Shown here: positions 23,261 to 33,511 of the stretch, piece by piece | How the letters are laid out: each line of letters begins with the position of its first letter | How positions within the stretch are numbered: the stretch's first letter is position 1 | DNA from: Eutreptiella sp. 'Long Island Sound 2002' | Lineage: Eukaryota > Euglenozoa > Euglenophyceae > Eutreptiales > Eutreptiaceae | Direction of reading: 5' to 3' | Length of the DNA stretch: 64,000 bases | NCBI GenBank assembly: GCA_964036045.1 | Contig: OZ038389.1 | Span: 35,544,912-35,608,911 of the forward strand | Program-made: the position numbers and the translations under genes | Notes under the pieces: generated by a model | What the model saw: only the letters and a program-made list of their open reading frames with translations | Told to the model about the DNA's origin: nothing | Database searches by the model: none

Positions 23261-24125
23261 GTGGACGTGTTAGAACCCAAACCAACCAGCAGCCAAACTT
23301 CCTTGATCGATGGAAATTTGGGTCAGTCTCCTGATTTGGAACCTGGTAGGTTAACCCTAGTATAGAGGGTGTGCAACACACACCAATGGAAGGACAGGCC
23401 TGTCACTGTTATACAGGACTATACATTTGCAGGACCGCCTGCTAAGCAGCTGCGGCAACATTCAGGAGGTCACCACATCGTACACCATGGGCACATTGGG
23501 CGACTTAGGGCACCGGACATGACCGTTTGTGGACTTGTGGTAGTTGTACGAGACAATAGACTGCGTGACATTCAATGTACCCTCCCCCCCCTTGAAGTCT
23601 TCCCCCATAGCGCGCGACGGTCTCCCCCTCATGGTGAGGAGACGGTCGCCAAGTGACGGTCTCCCCTCTGGGGGGGGAGATTGCAAGGATATTTCAAGGC
23701 AAACTGTGGTACCCTCCACTGATGCAAGCAAACAGCCAGCGTTTGGGGTTGCGAAGCCATGGGGATAATGTCCGACAACGCTGGAGACTTGGGTGGTGCA
23801 ACCACCACAGCCTCGAGCCTTGAGGGTTGAGCACTCTCATGATCCACTTGAGTGACCCCACCAGGGTGTATGTACCGAATGTGGCAGAACTGCGGCCCAT
23901 TTGGTGAAGACCCCACAACAGTGACCAATACATGTAGTCACCGGGAGAAACCACCTTTGGGTCTGAAAAAGGGACACAACACCCTGTACACCGCCTTTGG
24001 AGAGAGAATATCACGGAATACACACAGGTGACTGATTCGAAGCAATGGGAAAGCAATGCAAAGACGTGTGTGTGACAGATGGGGAACACAAACCACCGCA
24101 GTAGATATTGCCGAGAAAAACAGTG

Positions 24126-24190
24126 AAGTGACGGTCCCCCCCCCCCCCAAGGGGGGGGGGGGATTGCAAGGGGGGGGGGGATTTCAAAGG
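24126..24190. repeat. C13/G12 inverted homopolymer pair
   Basis: A run of 13 C, then AA, then 12 G (24136-24162), followed by ATTGCAA and another run of 11 G. The flanks (AGTGACGGTC, ATTGCAAGG, ATTTCAA) match 23652-23699, where the homopolymers are short, so this looks like an expanded copy. Confidence 0.7.
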
Positions 24191-24751
24191 GGTGGGGGGG
24201 TACCATGCCAAGTTTACAGCAATAGGAGGGATCAGCGATTCAGATGTCATAGCAGCTTTGAGACCCCTGCCGAGGTCCCATTGCACAAACCATGATAACT
24301 GCATTGCATTCAATGTACAATGACAATGTTACAACAATAATATAGCCAATACAGAGCAGAGATGTACTGTGTGTCGGTGGGCTGACGTTTGCCGCCATCA
24401 CCGCGGTGTCCTCGCTCTCTTGCAGTACTGCCCAATGCACAGAGATCGGGACCGTCTGCTGTTGCACACTTGGGGACCAGGGTGGGTTTATTAGGGGCAG
24501 GGGGCGGATCGCAGTCGCACCGGCTTCCTCCATTTTGGGGGGCACGGGCTGCTTCGTGACGGGGACACCCGCCTCCAAACGCAAACGCACCGCACCCTCT
24601 GCGTACGTGCACACCGTTTGGGGAGGGGAGGTGGGGTCGTCGCAGGTGCCGCACGGGTTTGGGCGGCCTCTTGTGCAGCACAACTTGTGGACAGTTACCG
24701 CGCCGCCACCCGATGCGCACTCGGAGGAGTGCATCCCGTCGGCGCCGGACG

Positions 24752-25546
24752 TTATTCCTTTTCTTTCCGTCCCCCCTGCGACATACTCTGGTAACTGACA
24801 GAGGGACGAGATGTGAGCAGCGCCGTCTGCTCATCGTGCGCTGGTCGCTCCACTGCCCCAGTCGCAGCCTCTTGCCCTGCCTCCCCCGCCCCCCTGGCCT
24901 CCGCCTCGGACACGACCGCCTCCCACTGCATCGTGGCGATGACGCCCGCCAGCAGGCCACAGGCCATCGTGTAGCCGAACGCGCTGCCCCAGTACAGGCC
25001 GCACAAGTCCTGCCGCCAGAAGTAGAGCAGCGCCACGCTCGGCACCTGCCCGGCCCAGCTCCCCACAAAGCCCGCGTAGAAGAGGGCGCGCGTGCGGCCC
25101 ATGGCCATGAGGACCTGCTCCAGGAACACGGACAAGTTCATGAAGAAGAGCATGACGCACATCGGCACCCGAATGGCCACGAACTGCCGGATCACGACGG
25201 GATCATTGGAGAAGATCCGGGCCACGTACGCCATGCCGCTGCCCATCAACAGGGAAGAGACCACCAGACCTCCAATCCCCCGCCTGGCAAGCTGTAGGCT
25301 CACCGGCTCCAGCTCGTCATCATCATAGTACGATTCTTCCCACGCCTGACTGGGGCCTTCCTCCGAGATGGTCTCCAGGGCCTGCGTCAGTCTTGCCAAC
25401 CCCCTGCGCGGGTCAATAGTAGCCGCCAGCCTTCCCAGTGCCATCAGCCCTCCCGCCACAAGGCCTTCCTGCTTACGCGGGACATCCGGCAGTCGCATCA
25501 GCCTCTCCACCTGCCCGCCGAAGCCACCCAACACGTCACCGGTCAC
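24752..25546 (-). CDS. Chimeric frame: retroelement pol leader joined to C-terminal third of a MATE transporter
   Basis: The frame runs from a GTG at 25546 (ATG in the homologous position of TR-2) to TAA at 24752. Residues 1-93 match the leader of the TR-2 pol polyprotein, ending in DDDELEPVSLQLARRGIG. From about 25268 the sequence leaves the element and becomes MATE-like. There are four hydrophobic segments (around GLVVSSLLMGSG, RVPMCVMLFFMNLSVF, YAGFVGSWAGQVPSVALL and GYTMACGLLAGVIATM), including FSNDPVVI and LMAMGRTRA, typical of the last helices of multidrug/toxic-compound exporters. A soluble tail carries an acidic dileucine (DEQTALL), a possible vacuolar sorting signal. A complete MATE has about 450-500 residues and 12 helices; only about 172 residues are here. 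Either the element inserted in a MATE gene or it captured an exon. An AG at the junction could act as a splice acceptor. Confidence 0.7.
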   Translation of the reverse strand: MTGDVLGGFGGQVERLMRLPDVPRKQEGLVAGGLMALGRLAATIDPRRGLARLTQALETISEEGPSQAWEESYYDDDELEPVSLQLARRGIGGLVVSSLLMGSGMAYVARIFSNDPVVIRQFVAIRVPMCVMLFFMNLSVFLEQVLMAMGRTRALFYAGFVGSWAGQVPSVALLYFWRQDLCGLYWGSAFGYTMACGLLAGVIATMQWEAVVSEAEARGAGEAGQEAATGAVERPAHDEQTALLTSRPSVSYQSMSQGGRKEKE

Positions 25547-26733
25547 ACTCCATGAACCGGTATTCTCCTTCGCTGCTGGACTCGCTGTCGTACTCTGTGC
25601 GCGCGGCACTCGTGGGCTCCAGGGATTTGCTTCTCTTCCGTCTCTTTGTGCCGACCGCACTCGCCTAAGCCCCAGGGCGTCGCTGAGGTGTAGTGTGTCG
25701 CAGATCCGCTCGGACCCATCTTGCCCACAGACTGTCCACAAGTCGTTCTTCTGACCTGTACTGGAACGCTCCGCCTGCCCCCCCCCCCCACCCAGTCCAC
25801 CGGAATCGGGAGGTGCATCCGTCTTTCGCAGGACCACGCGTGCGTCGGGTGGCAGTAATCCTTGGCGACACTGGGAGTGACCCACCCTCCTGCGAGCATG
25901 ACCGTCTGGATGCGGGCGCCCCAGAACCACAGGACCGCCGCTCCACACCTACGCAGTGCATGCCACCTGTACCCTTCGAAGTCCGAGCCTCCAACAATCT
26001 TTTTCCATCCCGCCTGTAACTCCGTCGCGTCCTGGAAGGAAAAGGGCAAGTCGGCACGCCCGTGTTTGAGTCGTCGGATTTCCCAGAGGAACAGTACCCA
26101 CCACTTTGTCCATGGTCCGACCTCCACATCCCCGATGCCTGGCCGCCCTTTTTCGCCGTTGAAACGGACGTCTCCACGTGTACTGGTGCGCACTGTGGCC
26201 GCTTCTCCCACCCGCAGTAGGCACGCCACGCTGATGCAGGCCAGCACCACGATTTCGGCGCTTTCCAGGTCCACAATCTGTTCCGCCAGCCAGACGAACA
26301 ATTCCATTGGCGCCCAGTGTACCAGGGCTGACTCGCCACGGACCCGCCTCTTTGCCAACCACTTGACCACCTGCCAGTCCCCGGCTTCCACAATCCTGGG
26401 ATGAAGCCGTAACTTGTCCAACTGCTTGCAGGCGGACAGTAACTTTTTGAGGTTCCCCTCCGCGTTCTCACTTGCCACCATTTCCTTGATCTCCGGCTCC
26501 AGAACCTGGCGTGGGCTCGCCCCAAACTGTTCCCGACTGCGCTTCCGCAGCCATCGAAGGGCTGCTGCGTATCCCTTCCTGGTGCTCTCCTCCAAGGCAT
26601 GTGCTGCCGCTGACAGCCAGGAGTGTCCAGGCTCTGACTGTATGGCATCCAGGTACTGCTGTATGGCCTCGCGGAGTGCCCGACCCCCCCTGTCCACCTC
26701 ATCCAACACGCCCCCCCCCCCGTGCTCTCGTAG
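25536..26733 (-). CDS. Tyrosine recombinase of TR-1
   Basis: Strand-transfer enzyme expected to insert the circular DNA copy of the element. It has no ATG: the frame begins right after the gag TGA (26734-26736). Residue numbers here count from the GTG at 26709. Residues about 15-120 form an alpha-helical core-binding domain. The catalytic domain shows Arg166 (LLRVGEA), His250 and Arg253 (WHALRRCG), Trp276 (AGGWVTPS) and the nucleophile Tyr285 (AKDYCHPTH), the complete R-H-R-W-Y set. A C12 run at 25778-25789 puts the C-terminal part out of frame relative to TR-2 (C10 there). In that corrected frame, coding continues past a TAG at 25665-25667 into a basic (TKRRKRSK) then acidic tail that ends at TGA 25536-25538. 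Frame, stop and tail are conserved in TR-2. Confidence 0.85.
25665..25667 (-). other. TAG inside the recombinase frame, conserved in both elements
   Basis: TAG follows codons for RRPGA. After it, both elements encode the same tail (ASAVGTKRRKRSKS, then a Ser/Glu/Tyr-rich stretch) and end in TGA where pol begins. The TR-2 counterpart is 62182-62184. Confidence 0.7.
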
Positions 26734-26736
26734 TCA
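26731..26736 (-). promoter_or_regulatory. UGA-CUA leaky-stop context between gag and recombinase (TR-1)
   Basis: Gag ends GGG GCC TGA CTA CGA GAG and the recombinase continues in the same frame. UGA followed by CUA is the best-known readthrough context. TR-2 has the same at 63245-63250. Confidence 0.55.
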
Positions 26737-28365
26737 GGCCCCACAGCCAAAGGCCTCTGCCTCGTGGTACCAGTGCCGTTGACCACACTTGGGGCATGGC
26801 ACCTCTGACGGGTTGGTACAGTCGATCCACCGCTGGCTTTTCTTAGACCATAACTCCCGCCGCCCGTCCACGACCCGGATCTCCACCTTTCCTTTGCGTC
26901 CGGCGCTCGCTGGTTGCGTGGCCTTCTGGCGTCCACTTCTGCTACTGGACTGGGAGGATGACGAACTGTCCGAGCTGGTGCTGGAATCGCTGGAGCTGCC
27001 GCTGGAGGACTCGGTATCTCTTGAGTTGCGTCCTTTGCCTTTCTTGCTTTTGTGGCCCGCCTTCTTCGCCTTCTTGCGCTCCTTGCGTCGCCGCTTCTTT
27101 TCTTTCTTGTGCTGTTTCTTTCATTCTTCCTTCAAGTAGGCACTCCCTTGGCGATCCATCTTCCGCATAACTTCCCATATGGCATTCGCCAGGCTATGTT
27201 CTTCCGCTCTCTCTGGCTGCTGTAGGTAGTCTCGAAGGGCCTTGCTGAGCTTTACTGTCCATTTGGGTGCACCCGGCCGCTTCCTGATTTTCCGCACGTT
27301 CTCCAGGTTCAGGACCTCGTACTGCATCTCTTCTTCCCCTTTGTCGCTACTGTCAAGCTCACGCCCATCTTGTTCTTTTCTGTTCGCTCCCTCTAACCGG
27401 ACGTGATGCTCGACCTCGTCATATTCTCTGCGGGCCTCCTGCAACGCATCCCAGTCCTCTGCATCATGGTACTCTTCACGGCGAACCTGCACGTACCGCA
27501 TCACGGAGAAATCCAACAGGGCGCCCGCATACGTCTCAAAGCATCCCAGCAACGTCCACATATGCTCCGGCTCTAGTGGGTGACGTTGACGTTCCTCAAC
27601 AAAGAGGGCAAGTCTCCTGCAAACCGGCCTATCATCTTTTCTATGGCGCGTGTCAACGCTCCTGCCGTCATCGGCGAGCCCGCCAGGTACTCCCTCCAGG
27701 TTTCGTACTTCTGCACACGGAAGACGGCCAGCCGCCATCGGATGCAAGTCCCCAGCCCCCCCCGTCAGTCGGGCTCTCATCTCCAGCAGCATATCAGGCA
27801 CGACACCAAGGTCTCGCAGGCTCACGTTGTTCAGCAACACTGTAGCCCCCGCAATGAAGATGACGTTCTCAAGCTGATCAGGACACCATGCTGCAAACTG
27901 CCTGTAGTCCCTGTCCATGTGCACCGGTACCTGGTGTACAGCCCCTCGCAGGTCTCGCAGCAGAACGTGGCGATCCCATACCAATAATTGCCCTTCCGGG
28001 TCAAGAGGCCGATCGTCCGCACTTTCTGGGAAGAACACCGTCGCGTGGACCTCAGTGAAGTCGTCACCCGTCCTCACACTGTCCCACTCATCGAGTACCG
28101 CGTCCGATTCCCAACCCTCTTCTTGGTCTTGCCACCATTCGACGAGCTCTTCAACATCCGCACGGTGCACGAACACCTCACCATTGTCATCACGAGATCC
28201 ACTGTGGGGCATCCCGGCTTCCTCCGCGTCCTGATATCCCAGTCGGCTGGTCTGGTTGTTGTCGTCCCTGACCACTTCTCCACGTTGGCGAGCTGCTGAC
28301 GCCCCCACGGCATGAGAAAGGCACCCATAGTCGCGGGGTGCCTCCGACTGGGCCTGTCTGCTCAT
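26734..28365 (-). pseudogene. Gag-like protein of TR-1 with one internal TGA
   Basis: Structural protein expected to package the element RNA. ATG at 28365 (inside repeat A1), TGA at 26734, 543 codons. It has an N-terminal acidic region, a central globular region and a strongly basic Lys/Arg stretch (KKEKK type, about 27040-27120). A Ser-rich tract (27000-26940) and a C-terminal CPKCGQRHWYH zinc-knuckle-like motif (two Cys, two His) follow. A TGA at 27121-27123 stands where TR-2 has TGG (Trp), so this copy is inactivated or depends on readthrough. Confidence 0.75.
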
Positions 28366-28496
28366 GTAAAAATGAAAAACAGACTGCACAGTGCAAAGGG
28401 AGCAACCTGCAGTTCATAACTATGGTCAAGACAGATAATGCTGCTGTCCCTGCAACCGACAGCCTCCATCAGAACTTCAATACAGCGTACAGGGGT
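28350..28496 (-). repeat. Terminal repeat A1 of TR-1
   Basis: About 147 bases matching 59998-60146 in the same orientation (TGTCTGCTCATGTAAAAATG, then AGACTGCACAGTGCAAAGGG, then AACTTCAATACAGCGTACAG). It lies at the 5' end of TR-1 and at the 3' end of TR-2, as expected of a split direct repeat. Confidence 0.85.
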
Positions 28497-29174
28497 CTTA
28501 TGCGGCGGCACTACAGCTCGTACGTAATTAAATTACATACACATTTATTACGGTCCCTACGCCTACTGTAGCTTGGCCATAAACAGTGGAAAGTTCAGCG
28601 ATAGGTCCCCGCCAACAGACCTATGCCCTCTCATTCAGTGCATTCCCAGGCATGGCGGCGAAACCGCCGTCACAGTTCATCCACCAATACGGCGCCGGAG
28701 GCGCTGCCACAGTTCGTCTGGTAGGTCAGGATTCTCTCCCTAGTGAGATGACTTGAGCTGCATGCAAAAAAAACCCCCAGCGGTATGCCCACCGGGTATC
28801 GAACCCACGATCCATGGCGTGGGAGACAAGTGTGTTTCCGATATGCTACTTCCCGATGTGCTGTGTACTGGCTTTCAAAACCACCAAGTTCGACCTTCAC
28901 CGGTTGTGCCTGGCTGCTCCCCCCGTCCCCATCGCTTACCTTCAAGGCTCAGATCGACAGCGTCGGTCGACCCGCAGCAACGTGTCTGCCGCCTTCGCCA
29001 CCAAAAGATATGTGACGCGAGAGTCGCATGTGTTTCAGGTATGCTCCTCCCCGTTGCAACTCTGTCAGAATTCCCCCCCCAACCCCGGCGCCTCTTTCGG
29101 TATGGATTGTCACTCACTACTGTACTGCACTCCGATTCCCCTGACTGGCACGTGCCCGCGTCTGGCCCTGAGCT
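28497..29174. other. Spacer between TR-1 and the LINE
   Basis: No protein gene. It holds a 32-base word (28545-28576) identical to 8269-8300 and a tRNA-like sequence at 28766-28870. Confidence 0.5.
28766..28870 (-). repeat. tRNA-derived sequence with A box, B box and T8 terminator
   Basis: On the minus strand TAGCATATCGG resembles an A box. GGTTCGATACC is a perfect B box, about 31 bases downstream. A run of eight T (28766-28773) follows the GGGGG end and could stop RNA polymerase III. The acceptor stem does not pair, so a SINE or tRNA-like RNA is more likely than a true tRNA. Part of the 5' half may recur at 29017-29060. Confidence 0.5.
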
Positions 29175-30146
29175 TCAAGACGCGGACTCCGTGTCCCCCG
29201 AACCACATGGCATGACCTCCATCTCTGAACCCCATCCCCCCTCCATCTCACTGATCTCGCTGCTGGAGGTTCCTGATGACGAAACCTTACTAGGCATTTC
29301 CTCCAGTCCCAGGTCTGCCCACAGAGGCTCCACGCGCGGCCTCTTAGGCAACCCCTGCTGGTTATGTGGGTGCGTTTGGCGCACCTCCTCTGCCAGCGCA
29401 TCCGCTTTGTGGTTCCCATGCACTCCCAAATATGACGGCACCCAGTGCACCTGCAGCTCTTCCCCTGCCCTCTCTCCCTCCCAAAGAATTTGCTCCCACA
29501 AATCTCTGTGACCCACCTCCCCACTCGCCGTGCGCCACCCATGCCGCCGCCACTTCGCCGGCCACTCCATGATGCCTTTATATACATACTCCGAGTCCAA
29601 TACCACTACCAATCGTTCGCCTGGCCTACGCTGCAAAATCGCATGCAGGACCCCCCGTGACTCGCCCCTGCTCAGGCTCTGCCTCTCCGAGTCCGGGATG
29701 GGTGCCGCATGGTTTCGTGCCGAAGCCTTGGCAAACCACACCCCATACCCCCCTTGTCTCCACCCCCTCACCATCTTGGACGATCCATCCGTATATGCCA
29801 CCGTCCAGCCGTCCTCTTCTAAAGACGCCAACCTCTTTACCGCTGCATCTCTGTACCCCCCCCATTTTGCCTCTTTCAGCGCCAGCTTATCCTGCTGTTG
29901 TGGGGGCCAGGCGTTGGTGGGTGGTTTCGGTTTGACCTGAAAAAGTTTTGGCATGAGGGGGTTGTCAAACCAACTGTCCCAAATGCCCACAAACCGATGT
30001 AGGTCGGCCCGGGCACACGACATGTCTCTCTCGGCCCGCCACCTCCGCAACACCGTCGCCCAGCCCGCTATGAACTCATCCAAAACCGGGGCCTTTTTCT
30101 GGTACTTTGCCGGACAGCGCAAATTCCACTGCACCTTCACCCCCGC
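29175..30146 (-). pseudogene. LINE RNase H domain
   Basis: RNase H degrades RNA in RNA-DNA hybrids during target-primed reverse transcription. Numbering from 30140: Asp118 (AYTDGSS), Glu160 (SRGESRG), Asp182 (LDSEYVY), and His241/Asp247 (VHGNHKADALAEE) give the full active-site set. The frame joins the upstream LINE frame through a single TAG at 30147-30149. It ends in a Ser/Glu-rich tail and TGA at 29175. Confidence 0.85.
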
Positions 30147-33040
30147 CTAGAGGATTAGCTCCTGCGTCGTGGTCAGTGACAGTAGGGGGTGCTCATGCAA
30201 CAGTTTGCTGGGCTCCACAGCCCCCGAAGGGGTTGGCACCAGGCCGACCGCCCGGCGAACATTATCAAACAAAAAGGGGCTAAAGAAACAGTGTCTAAAA
30301 ACATGCTCATGTGTCCCCACTTTGGAATCTAGGGGGCAGAGCTTGCCCCCCAGGCACTCCATCCGCGTCCCCACTGGCAATTTCTTCCACACGCACCGCC
30401 TAATAAAATCCCTATCCCACTTCGGCAGAAAAAGCCGCTGAAAAGCGCGCCACACCTCCTGCGTCTGTCGCGCCGGGTGACGCTGACGATGCTGCATGAA
30501 TAACAGCATGCGCCGTGAAGACCGTAACGCTGCCCAGGAGGAGACTATCTGTCCTACCCTCTCTAAATACACTGGGCGCCAGGTCGGTGCCAGCATGTCC
30601 CACAGCAGTAGCGGGATCGCCCCATTGTCCACCAAGTCCCCCCATCGCAATGCACCCCTTCGTATCAGCAGGTGGAGACCAATATAAGAATGACCGAAAA
30701 TTCCGCAAGAGGGCGTTATGCTAAATCGGCATGTGCTGCAGTCGCTGTACTGGGGGCGGTGGGACTTCCCCCCCCTCCCTTCGCACTAGAGAATAGGACT
30801 TGAGCGATCCCTGCAGGAAGGATGGCCGCGGCAGTGGCACCAGCGCCACCTTTAGGAAGGGCAAAAACTCTTCCTCGACCAGAAGACCAACAGAAAAAGC
30901 CCACCGCCGAAAAGGCGCCACATGCCTCTCCGTGAACTGGGCCGGGCGCTGTACAAAGCGCACAAAGCTTTGACGATGCACCCACTCTGCATACGCAGCC
31001 AGACTGGCCCGTGCCAACCCCCCCTCCTTGACTGGCAACTGCAGAATGGGCATGGTCAGGTGCCAGTTGTTCAACCCCAACGCAATCTTATGTACCAAAT
31101 TTAGCTGTGAGAGCACATGCTCTGTAGGCCGATAGGCCCGCGCCACAGGTAGCACACCGACGCAATCCAGGATGAAAACAAGTACGCCTTTTCCTCTAGC
31201 CCCAATGGTAAAGCCGCCATTTGCCTAGCTCTCTGCATCATTCGGGAAATGGATGATGCGTAGGCCTGCTCCACTGAGACGTTACCCAACAATATCACCA
31301 AGTATTTCACAAATGGCTTGACCGTACAGCCCTCCACCACCGTCGGCATAGAGGCCTCCTCCCCTTGCCGCTTCACGACCGCATATGTTTTTGACAGGTT
31401 TACCCGCAGACCCGAAAAATACCCAAAGATACCCAGTCAATACATGGCGGCCTGTAGATCTTTCCTATGAGAAGCCCCACATCCCGGGACACAAAAAAGT
31501 ATATCGTCTGCGTACAAAAGAATGGACAGCTTAATTTTCAATGACTTAATGTCAAAAATAAGTAACACATTGATGACATCAAACAGCAAGGGGGAGAGCG
31601 GGTCCCCCTGCCGAATGCCTGACTTGGGCCAAAAGAGCGTGTGCGGGTCATAGGAGCGCCCCACACAAAACAAGACTGGCGCCATCATTACCGACATGAG
31701 CAGGTTCACGTACTCCCCCCTTAGCCCTAGGAGCTGCAACGTAGTGCGCATCAGCGCAAAGGAGACCGAATCGTATGCCTTCTGAAAATCCATGGCTACC
31801 ATGATTTGTTCCGGCAAGCGCTCCCACTCCAACCGGGCAAAAATAATGTGGTCCACCATAGTTCTGCCTGCTAAAAACCCCTTCTGCTCCTGTGGTATTA
31901 GTTGCTGTAATGCATCCGCTAGCTGTAGCATGATGACTGTCGTGATCCACTTCAAACACACATTTTGCAACGCCAAAGGGCGTAGGTCTTTCAGCCACTC
32001 CGCACCCGCAAATTTCGGGGGGCACTTCATCAGCGAGGTGCCCCATTGCTCCGTTACCCCCCCCCTCCCACAAATACACTTGCATGGCCTGCAGAAGCTT
32101 GGAAGCAAATATGTCACGAAAAGACTGGTACACCTCCACGGGTATGCTGTCCTTCCCTGGCGCCGAGCCTCTCTTCATGCGCTCAAGCGCTACCCTGACC
32201 AAGTCTTCATTGAGCTCACGGAACAGTAGGGGGATCGCCTGTACCACTTTTTGTGGCAACCGCAGTGACTCCAAATACCGCTAGCACTCCTCTGGTGTTG
32301 CCCCACCCCCTCCCTTCACCCCTTCCTAGTAACGCTGGAGGGCCTGCGCCACCGCCTTTGTGGACTCCTGGGGAACCCCCCGGGCGTCCTTCACTCACTT
32401 CAGATACTGGCGCTCGCGCAGCTGTCGGACCAACTCATGAATGCGCTTTTTCCGCTCCGCCATCTGCCGTGAACGAGCATCCCGCGGCTGCAACCGTGAC
32501 CGCAAGCGCTCCACGACTTTCTCCTGGAATGTCTCATGCTCCTGCTGTGCCTGCAACCGCACCAGCCGCTGGTAGGCCAGTGCCACCGTCGGCTCCCCAA
32601 GTCCCGCAAAAACTCCCATGCCCCGTGGGCCAGGCGCAACGGAGAACTCTCGCGGACCAATGCCTGAAGCTCCGTGTACCCCCCTGACGGGTTTTCACGC
32701 CTCCATTTACCCGCCGTGGTGCGCAGCAAAACCTGCACTTGTTCCCACCACTGCAAGACCCCGCACGAGGCTCATCCACTGCCTACAGCGCTGCCTGCAA
32801 GGCATCCCTCTCCTCTGCTGACTCCCATAGCTCCACTGGAAAGCGAAAGCGCGGTGGATCCGTCGCACACTCTGGCTCCCCCATTGGGGATATTGTGGAC
32901 ACGGCCGGAGGACGTCTCCTGCGGCTCAACAACGTGGAATGGTGACGTGGAGAGAAGCTGAGGATGCAGATGATCCCAGCCCGCATGAGCCTGGAATCAA
33001 TAGTCCAACACGTGAGCGTGGAATTGAAGCTTAATTCCAA
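30147..33040 (-). pseudogene. LINE reverse transcriptase polyprotein, broken
   Basis: The pre-RT helical part (32395-33040) contains frame shifts and TAGs at 32783-32785, 32326-32328 and 32281-32283, plus TGA at 32395-32397. The RT starts near 32274 (RGSAPGKDSIP). It shifts frame near the C9 run at about 32059-32067, then shows RPLALQN, QKGFLAGR, MDFQKAYDSV, GIRQGDPLSP and YADDILF (active-site Asp pair near 31504-31514). TGA at 31437-31439 stands where a Trp is expected. Further downstream are LPVKEGGLA, a frame shift near 31155, TAG at 30721-30723, another shift near 30650-30700, and a Cys/His motif (ECLGGKLCPLD, then EHVFRHC). Motif order is that of L1-like or Zepp-like LINEs. Confidence 0.85.
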
Positions 33041-33511
33041 AACGAAAGCTCACATTAAGGACCGTCACGGCCATGGGAATCACGACCGCCGGGAGGATTC
33101 AAGATGCACCAGCGAGCGTTAGAGGAGATCGAAGTTCTGGGTCCGAGGATGGAAACACGTTGTCCGGCGGGGAGTACATGACTCGGGAAGATCATGAAGA
33201 TGCCCACTTCTTCGCGTTCGTGGCCCACAACACAAAAGCGTATGGTCATGACAAGGCCAAGTGGAGGAAAGCAGCACCCCGTCAAGAAAAGGAGCCGCGG
33301 AGAATTGGACATCCCCCGTTGAGCTTGACCGAGTACCAGAGGGAACATGGTGGGTCCAGAGTCTGCTATGGGAAAGGGCGATCCCATAAGCACAAACACA
33401 AAACGTGCAAAGTGTACGAGGAGGACAACCGGGCATACTTCCAAGCCCACTCCGAAAAAGTCCCCAAGGAGAAGCGGATTGACGAATGGAAAAAGGTGGA
33501 GGTCGACATGA
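32940..33511 (+). pseudogene. Gag-like unique sequence running into the satellite
   Basis: The ATG at 33073 opens a frame whose first about 146 codons are ordinary, hydrophilic protein. They contain a CYGKGRSHKHKHKTC motif (33363-33407) that resembles a zinc knuckle lacking one Cys, followed by a Lys/Glu-rich helix. Just upstream, another frame (33000-33110) also looks coding, so a frame shift may be present. After 33511 the frame continues for over 800 codons of satellite sequence. Origin as the gag of an LTR element is inference only. Confidence 0.4.

Larger units (their letters stand above)
17583..24751. other. 7 kb gene-poor, repeat-rich interval
   Basis: I find no gene here that I can support. 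The open frames are short and have no family features. Contents listed separately: dispersed repeat 19332-19445, TGACACTC/poly-A cluster and hairpin 20330-20530, direct repeats 21505/21986, degenerate tandem 22270-22460, diverged repeat 23030-23260 and poly-C/G hairpin 24126-24190. Confidence 0.5.
25269..28496 (-). mobile_element. TR-1: tyrosine-recombinase retrotransposon, 3'-truncated
   Basis: On the minus strand the order is terminal repeat A1 (28496-28350), gag, tyrosine recombinase and pol leader. The sequence then stops matching TR-2 at about 25269, before the RT. Nucleotide similarity to TR-2 (61787-64000) is high throughout. Recombinase upstream of RT, with split direct repeats, fits the PAT/Kangaroo-like branch rather than DIRS1 itself. 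Confidence 0.85.
29175..33040 (-). mobile_element. Non-LTR retrotransposon (LINE), degenerate
   Basis: Order on the minus strand: helical pre-RT region, RT, thumb and C-terminal region with a zinc-binding motif, then RNase H. No endonuclease domain is visible; the element is cut off at 33040 near the satellite. Several frameshifts and internal stops show that it is not intact. Confidence 0.85.

Noticed and set aside
28766-28870. Functional tRNA gene
   Set aside because: A and B boxes are present but acceptor and anticodon stems do not pair.
27121-32397. UGA read as Trp throughout
   Set aside because: Three internal TGAs do stand at plausible Trp positions (27121, 31437, 32395), but TGA also ends the PH gene and most retroelement frames, so TGG-to-TGA mutation is the simpler view.
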